Positions 31,215-40,914 of a stretch of 64,000 nt of DNA are shown here, piece after piece. Positions within the stretch are counted from its first letter, which is position 1. Every line of letters starts with the position of its first letter. Both the position numbers and the translations under genes were made by a program. The notes under the pieces were generated by a model, which had not been told where the DNA came from, did no database searches, and was given only the letters and a program-made list of their open reading frames with translations. The DNA is taken from assembly GCA_021292165.1 (NCBI GenBank), contig CM037879.1, positions 39,338,339-39,402,338 of the forward strand, given 5' to 3'. The stretch comes from Shinisaurus crocodilurus. Its lineage: Eukaryota; Chordata; Lepidosauria; Squamata; Shinisauridae.

Positions 31215-31440
31215 CTTCAGCAGGCACCGAAAGCAGCACAATGTCGGAGCCTGCCTGACCTCCAGAGGCAGGGAGTTCCACAGAAATGGAGCCGCCACAC
31301 TGAAGGTCCTTCTCCTGGTGGACTCCAATCAGGCCAAAGGTCTACGAGGAACCACCAAGAGCATGCCATCTGATGACCTCAGCGGCCAGGCAGGTTGGTA
31401 TGGGCAGGAGGCACTCTCTCAGGTAACCTTTTAAATCCTT
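31215..31440 (-). mobile_element. L2-type LINE ORF end, antisense (continued)
   Basis: CAGGGAGTTCCACAGAAATGG and CACTGAAGGTCCTTCTCCTG correspond in reverse to the A-F-S-V-A-P-x-L-W-N-S-L-P region of L2. Confidence 0.7.
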
Positions 31441-32113
31441 TACTCTTGGTAAATGCTAAGACTTATACAGTAATACTCCTGCCAAAGGTCTTGCTGCCAC
31501 ATTTGTGCATAGAGATTTATACATGTAGAATTTGTACATGTAAGGTCAGAGGAGATGTATATAGAGAAAGAGAATAAAGATGAGCAAGACCACGGAGACA
31601 TTGGAAAGTAGGAGTAAGCAGCCTGAAGTGAGGACGAGAATTGAACGGAAGCCAGTAAAGAGAATGGTATAAAGGAGTAACATGACTGAAATAAGGAGTG
31701 GAACATACCAAATTTGATATCAAATATGAATGCCCTGCTTCTTTGCACATCATGTTTGCTTGTATTATTAAACAGTGGGGATTGTTGGTATGTCCACAGT
31801 GTGATATATACGTTGCATGTGCTGAGAGATGTTGTTGACAGGCAAAATTGCAAATTTAGATATTCTCAGGTCTAGGGACTTGATATGGCCTAACATGTTG
31901 TTTGTACACTGGACTTTTATTATTAAGTTTTCTTTTACTGAAGGAAGTAGGACCATTTTGAAATGTGGAAGAAGAGGGGATTGAAGCAGTTAAAAAGTAC
32001 GCTATGAGGGTGCAATAGATGAAGGCAGGAATTGGTGTCTCAGTGGTGCAGCAGCACTTTTTAAAGTGTTAGTCTGTGTGGGGAGGTAACCTTTTGTTAC
32101 CTTTTCATTGCCG
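31441..32113 (-). mobile_element. Probable further antisense LINE sequence, decayed
   Basis: GAATTGAACGGAAGCCAGTAA and GGTATAAAGGAGTAACATGA resemble the reverse of the L2/CR1 stretch coding for L-H-W-L-P and nearby. The rest up to 32113 is unassigned. Confidence 0.4.
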
Positions 32114-32237
32114 AATAATAATAATAATAATAATACCATTACTCAAATACACATATCCTTCACATAATAAAAGACTTTTAAAAATCTGTCTATGGTAAGA
32201 ATAGCAAAGAAAGCAGAGTAAGGCAATTAAACTATTT
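32114..32237 (-). repeat. Right arm of the perfect 124-bp inverted repeat
   Basis: Exact reverse complement of 30355-30478. Starts with (AAT)n and ends ...TTAAACTATTT. Confidence 0.97.
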
Positions 32238-32394
32238 GGGCTCTAATTCAGGCAGCAAATTGTTTTTGGACAGCACAAGCAATGACACATACAGGAACTG
32301 GAAATGAGGTAGACAGGAAATACACTTCTTCTTGCTTACCACTAGGTGGCAGAGTTCAACAGGACTGTGCTTAACAATGCAAATTCATCTATCT

Positions 32395-32459
32395 CAGTGT
32401 TCTCCAACCTTGGGTCCCCAGATGTTTTTGGCCTACAACTCCCAGCATGCCCCAGCCAG
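32395..32459 (+). mobile_element. Single arm of the CAGTGTTCTCC hairpin MITE
   Basis: A 65-bp exact copy of the left arm of 9763-9897, ending precisely at the hairpin loop (CCCAGCCAG). The right arm and the flanking duplication partner are absent. Confidence 0.9.
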
Positions 32460-33249
32460 CATAGCTATCCCATTTCAGTGGATAGTTATATTTTAAACAT
32501 CAAGATATGTTTCTTGGGTTTTTTTGTTTTTAACGTTGTTTTTGCTACCTTAACATTGTTTTTGTTACCTTTTCATTGCTGAAAGTTTCAGCTGTTGGTG
32601 ATTGGACACCACATCAGTAGGACTGCCAGCCAGGTTTTGATTGTAAAAACAAAGCAAAAACAGTTCCTCTGGTGGTGTGCATGTGTGTGAGAAGTCAAGG
32701 CGAGCCAGAGTTGGAAATTGGATGGCCCATCTTTATTGCTACTTGCAAATGAGACAGTTTGAGATGAACAATGTAACTAGAAATCTAGGGAGAAGCTATA
32801 AATATATAATTCATAATCTAAAGCATGTGACATGCATTCCACACATATGTTTGGCATAATCCACACTCAGGCTCAAAGGATTACCTATGCAAATTAGAAA
32901 CATTCCACACACTAAAAAGAGACTTGTTATGTAAATATTTTCATTTTACTAGCCAGATTAGAACTTCTGCTTGAATTAATCCATTTTGTGTGTCCAACAG
33001 ATTTCTTCCATGAAGGGAGAAAAAAAAGTTATGTTCTTGCACTAGTTGATTTCCGAAGAAGATTTTCCTGTTTGATTTTCCAAGTTTATCTCTTAACGCT
33101 TTGTTCCAGAAGTATAGGAATTACATTTCGGAGAATTTAAATACATTTTTCTTTGTTACATGTCTGTATTTGGTTGTGAAGAAACACAAGGGCCACAATC
33201 CTGAGCGCAGTTATGCAAGACTGAAGTCTCATTGAACTCAATACGTCAG
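32460..33249. other. Repeat-poor block; no gene recognised
   Basis: TTTTTGTTAACGTTGTTTTTGC-like short repeats near 32520-32580, then AT-rich unique-looking sequence (32860-33180) without open frames of note. Confidence 0.35.
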
Positions 33250-33386
33250 CCTTCCCCAGCCTGGTGCTGACCAGATGTCTTGGCCCGCCTCAACTCCCCT
33301 CAGCCACTGCCAGCGTGGCCGAAGCTCCCCATGGCTGCGAGTTATAGCCCAAAACATCTGGAAGGCACCAAGTTGGGGAAGCCTGA
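33250..33386. mobile_element. Palindromic MITE (CCTTCCCCAGCCTGGTG)
   Basis: Left TCAGCCTTCCCCAGCCTGG and right AAGTTGGGGAAGCCTGA are inverted. The interior has CAACTCCCCTCAGCC. Same group as 23924. Confidence 0.75.
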
Positions 33387-33489
33387 AATATGGCTTAAGA
33401 TAAGGACATACCATTTTTTCCTGATTTGATGATAGACAAGATCTTAAACACCACTAATTTTAATAAATTTAATATTTAATAATAATATT

Positions 33490-33650
33490 TAATAATATAT
33501 TAATTTTATTCACCGCCCATCAGCCAAAAGGCTCCCTGGGTGGTTTACAAAACAAAGCAACAAATAAGAGCAATCCTAAAACAAAAGCATCAACAATAAT
33601 AACATAGAAATACAGACATATTAAAATATAACATGATATGACCTGTATAT
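33490..33650 (-). mobile_element. L2 3' end, antisense
   Basis: ATTCACCGCCCATCAGCC, AAAAGGCTCCCTGGGTGG and TTTACAAAACAAAGCAACAA read in reverse as an L2 tail. Confidence 0.75.
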
Positions 33651-34232
33651 GAGCCCAAGCGTTCTTGCAAAAGAAAAAGAAAAAAAAGTCACTGAAGAAA
33701 TCCACAGCGATCAGACTGAACCTTTCACTCTTGGCTGTTGGCCTATTTGTGAGCAGTCCTCGGATGTGAGACGAGGTGCAGGGGAAGTCTCACTCTCTCC
33801 CCCGCCTTCCCCAGGGCACAGGGCAGCCGCAGCTCTTACCCTGCTTCAGCGAGGAACGAGGCACAGCTGGAAGGGCCACTTAGGTAAGGATGTGGAGAAA
33901 TTCCCAGCATGCCCTGGCCTCAACCTCTGCCTCCTCTATGGCAATGGAGATGGGTTTGAACTGACTACTGTTGACTGATTCTGCACCTGTGTGACGCATG
34001 CATGCGCGTAATAGCATGCCATTTACACAGTGCATTTCAAGTGCCTAAAGTGCTGCCCATTATATCAGTAAGATTTGCTAACGGCCTTGTAAGATTGGCC
34101 AGTATTTTTATACCCCTATTACAGATGGGGCTGGGAATGCAGAAAAATGGCTTGCCTAACTGTGCAGCTCTGTACTCAGAAGTAAGCCCCATTGAGTTCA
34201 ATGGGACAATTGTTAGTAAGCGTGGTTAGGAG
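33651..34232. other. Mostly unassigned; MITE fragment at 34160-34225
   Basis: TACTCAGAAGTAAGCCCCAT and TGAGTTCAATGGGAC mark a fragment of the same short element as at 2560. The rest, including the frame 33649-33978, is unrecognised. Confidence 0.4.
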
Positions 34233-34673
34233 TAGAGACGGGTGAGAAATTTGTTTGATTTGCATTTCAATGTGAACTCACTAAGATCACACCTCCCAAA
34301 CCTACATGCGAACCAGAACGCAGTTATACGGCAATATCCACGCTTTCCCTAATTTTGCAATGCAAAAGCAAAAAATGCTTACAAACATGTGTATAATGGG
34401 AAAGTGTGCATGGGACATGTATATTGGGGAAATATGTACACAAACACACATTATGTTAGTGGAAATCGCTTGCAAAAAACATGTAGATTAGAAAAAGCAC
34501 ATACAAAAATGCACATATTAGGAGAAATGCACACAAAAATATGTACAAATTTTTGTGCGGACTTTCAGGGAAAAAACCCTCACAAATCCATGCAAAAATG
34601 GAATGGAACAAAATTAATGCTGAAAAAACGAGAACCTGAGTGGAATCAAACTTGACAGACCCATTCATCCCTA
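34233..34673. mobile_element. hAT-like element with internal ~33-bp periodic repeats
   Basis: Left TAGAGACGGGTGA and right TTCATCCCTA are inverted. The flanks gttaggag and cttaggtg agree at 6 of 8 positions. The interior (34380-34560) is a degenerate array of AAATGCACATA/TTAGGGGAAA-type units about 31-33 bp long. Confidence 0.65.
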
Positions 34674-34681
34674 CTTAGGTG

Positions 34682-35722
34682 TTCACTCTAAGACACTTAG
34701 TGGAAATTATGGAAGAGTTAACATTAAATCTGGAACAGCCCCATATACATTTAACCCACTACGCCAGCTCAGGGTAAGAAATCCCTCTTGTTCCATTATG
34801 AGTCCACTGGGAAAGATCTTGAGTTTCACAACTAATGAAACAAGCTGAGAAATTGATTTCATTTGCTGGTGCAGAGGTGAGAAAAATGAATGTTTTTCAT
34901 TTCGGCAATGGTCCACAGAGGGCGTTGCCATATATGTAGGATATTTAAGATACTAGAATCAGTGACACATTTTTATTGATAAAATAGTTCAAAACCAATA
35001 TAGAAAATGCAAGCACAGTTATAGAAATAGCCCACCTCTACTCAAGTGAAAATTGTTTGCAATGAAAACATGTAAAGCATCTCTAAACGGGTCACTTCAG
35101 AGAGACACAAGGGACTAAGGTGGAATTTACACTCATGTTTTCTTAATAACTGATTGATCTTACAGCTCAGTGTGTTGACCCTTGTTAGAAGATAAAGATG
35201 ATCTTGTACATACTGGGTGAAATGTGCAGCCACAGGGTTTAGAAGACTTAATAGGAATCACATGAAATTCATCTCTGTGTTATATCTTGGGAAATCTGTT
35301 TATTGGATGTCTGACACTCTGCAGCAGTTCTAGATGCTTCAGGCTATAGAGCAAGAGAATCATGAAGTAGAATCAAGACTTCCATTTTAGACTTACAATA
35401 GGATTTCCAGTAAGATTGCTCCCACTATTGAATGCCACATGGTGAGCATGGCCTGGCCTCAGCTCCAAAAACAAAATGGCTGTTCAACTCGTGCTACGTA
35501 AGGAAATTGCTTGAACAAGAAACAGAATAACACCACAACATTTAGTAGGATCTCCAATTGTGGTTTCTTGAGCTATACAAGTAGTCTATCGATACAGTCA
35601 ATCTTTGACTTGCATACTGTATTATTATCTGGGGATGGGTTGAAATACTATGTTTATTGGGAGGGGTTGTACAACAAATAAAGAAATTAACCTGAAAAAA
35701 CACACATACCTACATACACAGA
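34682..35722. other. No gene or repeat recognised
   Basis: Repeat-poor AT-rich block. The small open frames at 34707-34931 and 35042-35233 (minus) lack features. Confidence 0.35.
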
Positions 35723-35997
35723 AGCCTTGTTCAGGCATTCGCAAATCATTTTGTTTAAACATGAGAGGAGGGAGAGCGTGCTAGGCCTGCCACCCTCCGT
35801 TGTCGCTCTCGTCGCACTGTATGCGTGGAGGCCAACGGTCAGAAGCAGACAGCCTCCTCTATGTGTGGAGGCTCTTCCTGCAATCCAGAACACTGGATCC
35901 TCAGCGTTCTGGATCATGTGGAGAGTCCCCACTGATAGAGGAGGCTCTCCGCTTCAGACAGTCACCTTCCACGATTTGAGAATGCCTGAATAGGGCT
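35723..35997. mobile_element. MITE with ~24-bp terminal inverted repeats
   Basis: AGCCTTGTTCAGGCATTCGC at the left pairs with GAATGCCTGAATAGGGCT at the right. The interior is moderately GC-rich and internally palindromic (TGTGTGGAGGCTC and GATAGAGGAGGCTC). The flanking duplication is unclear. Confidence 0.65.
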
Positions 35998-36156
35998 AGA
36001 CACAAACATGCAACTCAGTGCTCTATGCCAACTCAAGAACCTGTGTGTTTCGCCCAAAGCAAGAGGCAAAGTTACAGCTGGACTTTGTGTTTTTCAGAAA
36101 TGGAGATCGATTGTTGCTGCTTCTCTCTGCTAAAATGCATTGCTAGGTATAATTTG

Positions 36157-36215
36157 TGAACCTCCCAGAGAACTTTGGCTATGAGCCACTACAGAAATGA
36201 AATAAATGAAATGAA
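36157..36215 (+). mobile_element. L2 3' terminus
   Basis: CTCCCAGAGAACTTTGGCTA then CACTACAGAAATGAAATAA, a diverged L2 end. Confidence 0.6.
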
Positions 36216-36218
36216 AAT

Positions 36219-36466
36219 CTAATACCTTGGATTGCAAGTAACTTGCTTTGAGAGCGTTTTGCAAGACAAGCAAATTTTTAAATATTTATTATTATTTTTT
36301 TACTTGATATACAAGCAACGTCTTGCAATACAAGTACTGTAGTATGGCTTAAATTAAAAAGCTCTGTACAATTTTTTGGGGGGGGAATTTCATTTTGATA
36401 TACAAGTGTTTTGGATTACAAACATGTTTCCGGAACGAATTATGCTCTCAATCCAAGGCATGACTG
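36219..36466. mobile_element. Tigger/pogo-like MITE
   Basis: Ends ATACCTTGGATTGCAAG and ATCCAAGGCATGACTG, with TA beyond the right end. The interior has GTTTTGCAAGACAAGC and CAACGTCTTGCAATAC. The second copy at 47961 shows the fuller left terminus CAGTAATACCTTGG after TA. TA duplication and CAGT termini point to the Tc1/mariner (Tigger) group. Confidence 0.7.
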
Positions 36467-36599
36467 TATCTGCAACACATGCCACTGACTAATTCATTCC
36501 ATCTGCAATCTCCATTTTGTGACTGGGTGCATCTAAACTGCACACCTCATGGCCATGCCACCTGGCCAAATTTTGGGGACATTACTGTTTCTTAGCTTT

Positions 36600-36690
36600 T
36601 TGCACCATCTAGCCTGATGAAGAGTTCTGGAGAACTCAAAAGCTTGCACGTTTTTGTGGAATTTTGGTTGCATCTAATAAAGATATTGAC
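36600..36690 (+). mobile_element. Penelope-like element fragment
   Basis: GCCTGATGAAGAGTTCTGG, CTCAAAAGCTTGCACG and TCTAATAAAGATATTGACC follow the widespread reptilian repeat of the form CTGATGAAG...GAAAGCTTATGC...AATAAA, which I associate with Penelope-like retroelements. Confidence 0.6.
36614..36643 (+). ncRNA. Hammerhead-ribozyme-like motif, degenerate
   Basis: CTGATGA (36614-36620) is followed by a perfect 7-bp hairpin (GAGTTCT/AGAACTC, 36622-36637) and then AAAAGC. In a hammerhead the second core strand should be GAAA. Here its first G is A, which would remove the essential G12. The flanking AGC/GCT can pair. Penelope-like elements are known to carry hammerhead motifs. This one is probably inactive. 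Confidence 0.5.
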
Positions 36691-36854
36691 CAACTGTAGA
36701 TTTTAGTTTTTTCTTATCTCATGAGCCAGCACAGCTATCTTTGCTTTTTTATTTTAATTCTGAAATTCTCTTTGCTATGTTTCTTAAATTACATTATGGC
36801 CCACACTGGGGCTTTTTTTTTTTTTTTTTTACCATGCTCCACACTTGGCAGTAG

Positions 36855-36903
36855 TGTGTGTGCATGCACGTGTGCGACTGTGCGTGTGCGCATGCGCATG
36901 CGC
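36855..36903. repeat. Alternating purine-pyrimidine tract (Z-DNA-prone)
   Basis: GTGTGTGTGCATGCACGTGT and GTGCGCATGCGCATGCGC form almost 50 bp of alternating purine-pyrimidine with CG/GC steps and a self-complementary GCGCATGCGCATGCGC. Confidence 0.75.
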
Positions 36904-36910
36904 TTGGACT

Positions 36911-37012
36911 CTAGTTCACAAAACCTCATGCCCTAATAAATCTTCAAGGTGCCACAGGACTCTTTGTTGTTTTTGCTGCAACAGACTAACCTGGCTACCC
37001 ATCTGGAACCTG
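36911..37012 (+). mobile_element. Penelope-like element 3' part
   Basis: AATAAATCTTCAAGGTGCCA, CAGGACTCTTTGTTGTTTTT and CAGACTAACCTGGCTACCC match the conserved 3' segment of the same reptilian repeat (consensus ...AAGGTGCCACAGGACTC...CAGACTAACACGGCTACC...). Confidence 0.7.
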
Positions 37013-37182
37013 ATTATTATGATGCTTTGTCCCTGCCATCAGCTGTCTCTCCCTTCTCCCTATGCCCAAGGAACTCTGGGAGTAGTGGTACTTGAGAGAG
37101 CATGTCACATAGGGAAGCACAGATTTTTCTGCCTCTCAAATTACAAGCCCTAATTTAACGGCACAGCACTCCCACTCTCTCT

Positions 37183-37617
37183 GGGCCGGTTCACACGACC
37201 CAGGCTGCCGGCAGGGGAGGAACCATGGGGCTGTCCGCGGGGTCCGGCGGGGCACCGCACACGACCGGCGCCCCCCGCGTGTGGGCAGACCCCGTAGTCC
37301 CCGCACCGCAGTGCGGGCCTCCTGGCGCTAGGGGGCGGATGCCCGGGATGCCCAGAGGGGCCATTTGCCCCCACAGGCTGGAGCGGCGGCGGCTCCAGCC
37401 GCTCTGGGCTGCCGTCTCTGTGGGGACCCCGCAGGACGGCCGCCCGCTGTTCAGACGGCAGGGTGACCACGCGCGGTAGGGGCTTACCCCTCTGCCGCCC
37501 ATGGTCACTTTGTGAGCGTCCCACGCGTGGCTGTCCTGTGGGGGCACCCCCGGTCGGCGTGCACACAACACGGGAACCGCGGGGGACTTGCGGTTCCCGT
37601 GTCGTGCGAACAAGCCC
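37183..37617. mobile_element. GC-rich element with 17-bp inverted termini
   Basis: GGGCCGGTTCACACGAC (37183-37199) pairs with GTCGTGCGAACAAGCCC (37601-37617). TCTCT flanks both sides but lies in low-complexity sequence. A near-perfect internal hairpin is present at 37569-37602 (CACGGGAACCGC). The interior is very GC- and CpG-rich. The 207-, 140- and 84-codon open frames here overlap on both strands and are composition artefacts. Confidence 0.6.
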
Positions 37618-37994
37618 TCTCTGTTCTAGAGAAGGGCTGGGGCCAGCAACACACGGTTGAGAATGTTGCTTGTTCTGCTCCAACACTGCTTGTGACTGGC
37701 CCCAGCAAATCTCACAAGATCTGGTCAATGTACTATATAGATAGAGTGAAATAATTTCCATAAATATCCTCAAGCATTTCCTCAGTTAGCCACAATTCCC
37801 CCTGATAGCAATGGGGTTGTAGCCTGGGCTGTCCTGGTAAAGTGTCGTCTCCCCACCTCAACCCCCATGCTTGGGCCTTGCTTTGTTGCCTATACCTCTT
37901 CCATTTCTTTTCTCCACTATATATTTCTATGTCCGCCTGCCTGTCTCTCTGTGTATGTATTTTCTGTATCTGTAGACACCCACCCACACATGGC

Positions 37995-38355
37995 CGGTGT
38001 CAGGAGTAGGCATGGTTGGGCATCTGCCGAGGGCCCACACCCCAGCAGGGGCCCAATGACAAAAGCTCCCTGGAGTTGCTCCTCCTCTTCATCATTGCGG
38101 CCTGCTTGTTCACCCGCCTCTCACTCTGGCCCAGGCAACAGTGGCGGTGAGAAAGAAGAGCAGTAGCTGCCACTGCCAACTTGCTCACTGGCTCTCTGCC
38201 TGTCAAGCAAGCAAGTAGTAGCAATGATGAGAAAGAGGATGAGGAGCGATAGCAGCTGGTGACAATGGCAGAGAGAAGGTGGACTCACTGAGGGAGGGAG
38301 GCCCAGTGAGGCAGTCTCGCCCAAGGGCTCTCAAAAACCTAGAGCTGGCACTCTG
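37995..38355 (+). mobile_element. Unclassified ~350-bp interspersed repeat (family X, copy 1)
   Basis: Colinear with 44246-44597 and 58508-58852 and with 47146-47530 in reverse. Landmarks: GTAGGCATGGTTGGGCATCT, AGCAGGGGCCCAATGAC, CTGTCAAGCAAGCAAGTAG, GCAATGATGAGAAAGAGGA and a right end AGAGCTGGCACTC. Possibly hAT-derived (CAGTG...GCC ends). It gives a recurring Leu/Ile-rich shadow translation that is not a protein. Confidence 0.7.
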
Positions 38356-38367
38356 CCTCTGTGTGTG

Positions 38368-38432
38368 ATCATAGAATCATAGGTAGAGTTGGAAGGGGCC
38401 TACAAGGCCATCGAGTCCAACCCCCTGCTCAA
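38368..38432 (-). mobile_element. CR1 3' end, minus strand
   Basis: GATCATAGAATCATAGGTAG and GAGTTGGAAGGGGCCTACAA; only the terminal ~65 bp. Confidence 0.88.
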
Positions 38433-38436
38433 TGCA

Positions 38437-38485
38437 GGAGAAGTGTGTGTGTGTGTGTGTATGTGTGTGTGTGTGTGTGTATGTA

Positions 38486-38553
<68 letters not shown>
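38437..38553. repeat. Triple compound microsatellite (GT)n-(CT)n-(CA)n
   Basis: Three long dinucleotide tracts in series. The GT and CA tracts can pair as a hairpin across the CT tract. Confidence 0.95.
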
Positions 38554-38558
<5 letters not shown>

Positions 38559-38609
38559 AACCTTCATATACACTTCATGCATATGATGAAATGGACATCT
38601 ACCTCATAA

Positions 38610-39724
38610 AAGCCTCCCCGCCCCCCACTTCTGGACTTGTTTCCCCCTTCCAGACGGATTCCCTGTTTTGTAAGAAGGGAAAGAGTGCTAGAAGTGACAG
38701 GATCTTCTGAAAGGCATCAGTGGATCCCACTTCATTTGGAAATGCTGCATAATTTAAAAAAGGGGGGGGGGAAACGACGATGACCCCAAACCTCTGACAA
38801 CCTCAAATTTCCAGCTTGCTTTTCCATTTGTGGCATTCCCCGCCACCTCATTCCTTTGGAAGATTGGCTGCAGCCCAGCTCTTGGAACTTTGAGAAATGA
38901 TTTAAGGAATCCTTCTGGGAAGGAAGGGGGGGGGGGGAAACAGGTTACAACTTGAAAATATCTGTATTAATGTTTGCTTTCTCGATGCCTGAACATTGTT
39001 TTTTGGACTTTATTTAGCCCAGACTTAACTGTTGCCTGTTTATACAGGCTACTGACTGTTTACTTTAGGTCAATACACAAGGCTGGGTGTTTATGCCAGA
39101 CTAGTAATACATTTCTTGTTATTCTCCGTGACATTACAGTGGGGGTCTAGAAGATTCTTCCCACCCGCCCCATTTCTGAAGTGAAACGACCGTTAGTGCA
39201 AGGAGGAATTAAGCAAATGAGTACCAGAAAGCATCTTTACAGCGGAGGCATTTTTTTTTCTTTCGCAAAAACTACAGCAACCCAAAAATTTACATTACAC
39301 ACAGGACGGTTAATTCTGTTAGCATCTTGAGTGAATGGCTGAATGCTAAATGATGTCAAGCAACTCATTATGATGAATGAAGAGATGTTTTTCAGCCAAA
39401 TTTTGGCTGGCTGAGTTTGAGGTTATGTTTTGTGTTTTTTTTAGAGTGGGGGCAGGGAGTGAAAGGGATGCCTCTACTGCTGGCTTGGGATTGGTGCAGA
39501 CAAAATGGCCACCACAGGCTACTTTAATGGCATCTCTCTTGGCATACTGCCCAGGTGAGTGGAACATTTTCTCCATATCACCACAGACTCGTGATGGAAT
39601 TTTATGACTGGGCTAGAATGCTCCAAAACAGCCATCCCTGATAGGACACAACAGAGCAGGATGGGCTTCCACGTCCCTTCATAATAACAAATGTGCAATA
39701 CTTTTCAATGGAGGCAGTTCAGCC
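38610..39724. other. Repeat-poor block; no gene recognised
   Basis: Poly-G runs at 38763 and 38926, otherwise unique-looking. Overlapping frames at 39346-39607 on opposite strands lack domains. Confidence 0.35.
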
Positions 39725-39910
39725 CAGGCCCGTAGTCAGCCTAAAATTTCTGGGGGCAGGCACCAAAAAAGTAGTGGGACAACTCATCTGGTTTGCAGGC
39801 CTGTTAAAGACAAAATTGTAAATTGTTTTTTAATTATTTGTACAAAAAAATGGGGGGGAAGAGAAAATTTAGGTATAGGGGGCTAGCCCCCCCCCCCAGC
39901 TATGGGCCTG
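39725..39910. mobile_element. hAT MITE, TSD gttcagcc
   Basis: Starts CAGGCCCGTAGTCAGCC and ends GCTATGGGCCTG, with a perfect 8-bp duplication gttcagcc (39717-39724 and 39911-39918). A poly-G/poly-C pair (39851 and 39889) is part of the subterminal inverted repeat. Confidence 0.92.
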
Positions 39911-40128
39911 GTTCAGCCATGTGTCATTCCGTGTTGTCTAAGCATGTAACATCAACTCCTGGTTCATATGTTTCCCTAAGCAGCCCCTCTTTCATGGCAT
40001 GTGGGAAGGTTGTTGTATCTGGTAAGAGAGACAGTGCCTACAAAATCACCACAAAGGTATGGACACTCACGTGCTTCCACCAATGTCTTTGAAAAGGAAG
40101 GATCTCGTGAAATGTATACGCATGCCGC

Positions 40129-40816
40129 CAGGGCCGGCGCTACCGCTAGGCCAACTAGGCGGCTGCCTAGGGCGCATGGCTAAGGGGGCGCAGAAATGCC
40201 CCGCTCCTGCGCCTTCCTTCATTCCTGGGCCGCAGAGGCCAGCAGCAGCAGCAGTAGCAGGAGGAGGAAGCTCGCTCGCTCGGCCGACTCTTCCTCGCCG
40301 CCGCCGCGGAGCCCAGATCTGTCGGCGAGGTGGCCGGGCGGGGCAGCCGCGGAGACACCATGGGTGACAAAAAGCCGTGTCTTAGACCGGTGGGGAAGGC
40401 CTCGCCCCTCCCCTCCCCCGGACGCACACCCGCAGCTCTGCCGGGCAGAGGCAGCCGCGCCAGGAGCAGCAGCAGCAGTAGAAGAGGAGCGTGGCGGGCA
40501 GCCGGCCTCCCGCTCCTCCCCACCGGCAGCGCATCTCCAAGGAGTGAGTGGGCACCCGGGCTAAGCTAGACGCCCCCGGCCGTGCCCGCCTCCCCCCCGC
40601 AAGAGCCCAGCGCGCTCTCCGCAGCTCCGCTGCCCCCTCCTAAAAACTTTTCCAAAGGAGAACTTTGGGGGGGGGGTGCTGGGCGAGCAGGCGTTTCCCG
40701 GGCCCGGCTGCTTTGCTCCGGAGCCCCCCCCGGAGGGAGGGAGGGAGGGCTCAAGTGGGAAGGGGGGGTGCTAAATATTTGATATTTGGGCGCCAAACTG
40801 CCTTGCACCGGTCCTG
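40129..40816 (+). mobile_element. GC-rich hAT non-autonomous element (copy 3), TSD catgccgc
   Basis: Starts CAGGGCCGGCGCTACC and ends GCACCGGTCCTG, with a perfect 8-bp duplication catgccgc (40121-40128 and 40817-40824). Roughly the first 80 bp and last 130 bp match copies 1 and 2 (TTTGCTCCGGAGCCCCCCC is shared with copy 2). The centre (about 40210-40660) is a different GC-rich sequence and lacks the AACCAGGGCAAC palindrome, so the interior has been replaced. Confidence 0.92.
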
Positions 40817-40914
40817 CATGCCGCAGTGTCACATGTTCTGTTGAACGTAGCTGAGTGTTCACATTTGCCTCTCACAGCTGCATATGTGGATAAGCAAGCA
40901 TGCCTACATGTTGC

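Noticed and set aside
30654..31373. 239-codon open frame
   Set aside because: It crosses the boundaries of a GC-rich hAT insertion and the L2 it interrupts, so it cannot be an ancestral gene. Composition artefact.
33649..33978. 109-codon frame with a mixed composition
   Set aside because: No domain, no splice or promoter context and no homology recognised; consistent with chance.
37150..37773. 207-codon minus-strand frame
   Set aside because: Spans a GC-rich element with competing frames on both strands and no recognisable domain.
40167..40564. 118- and 122-codon frames
   Set aside because: Opposite-strand frames over the same GC-rich transposon; low-complexity Ser/Ala/Leu runs.
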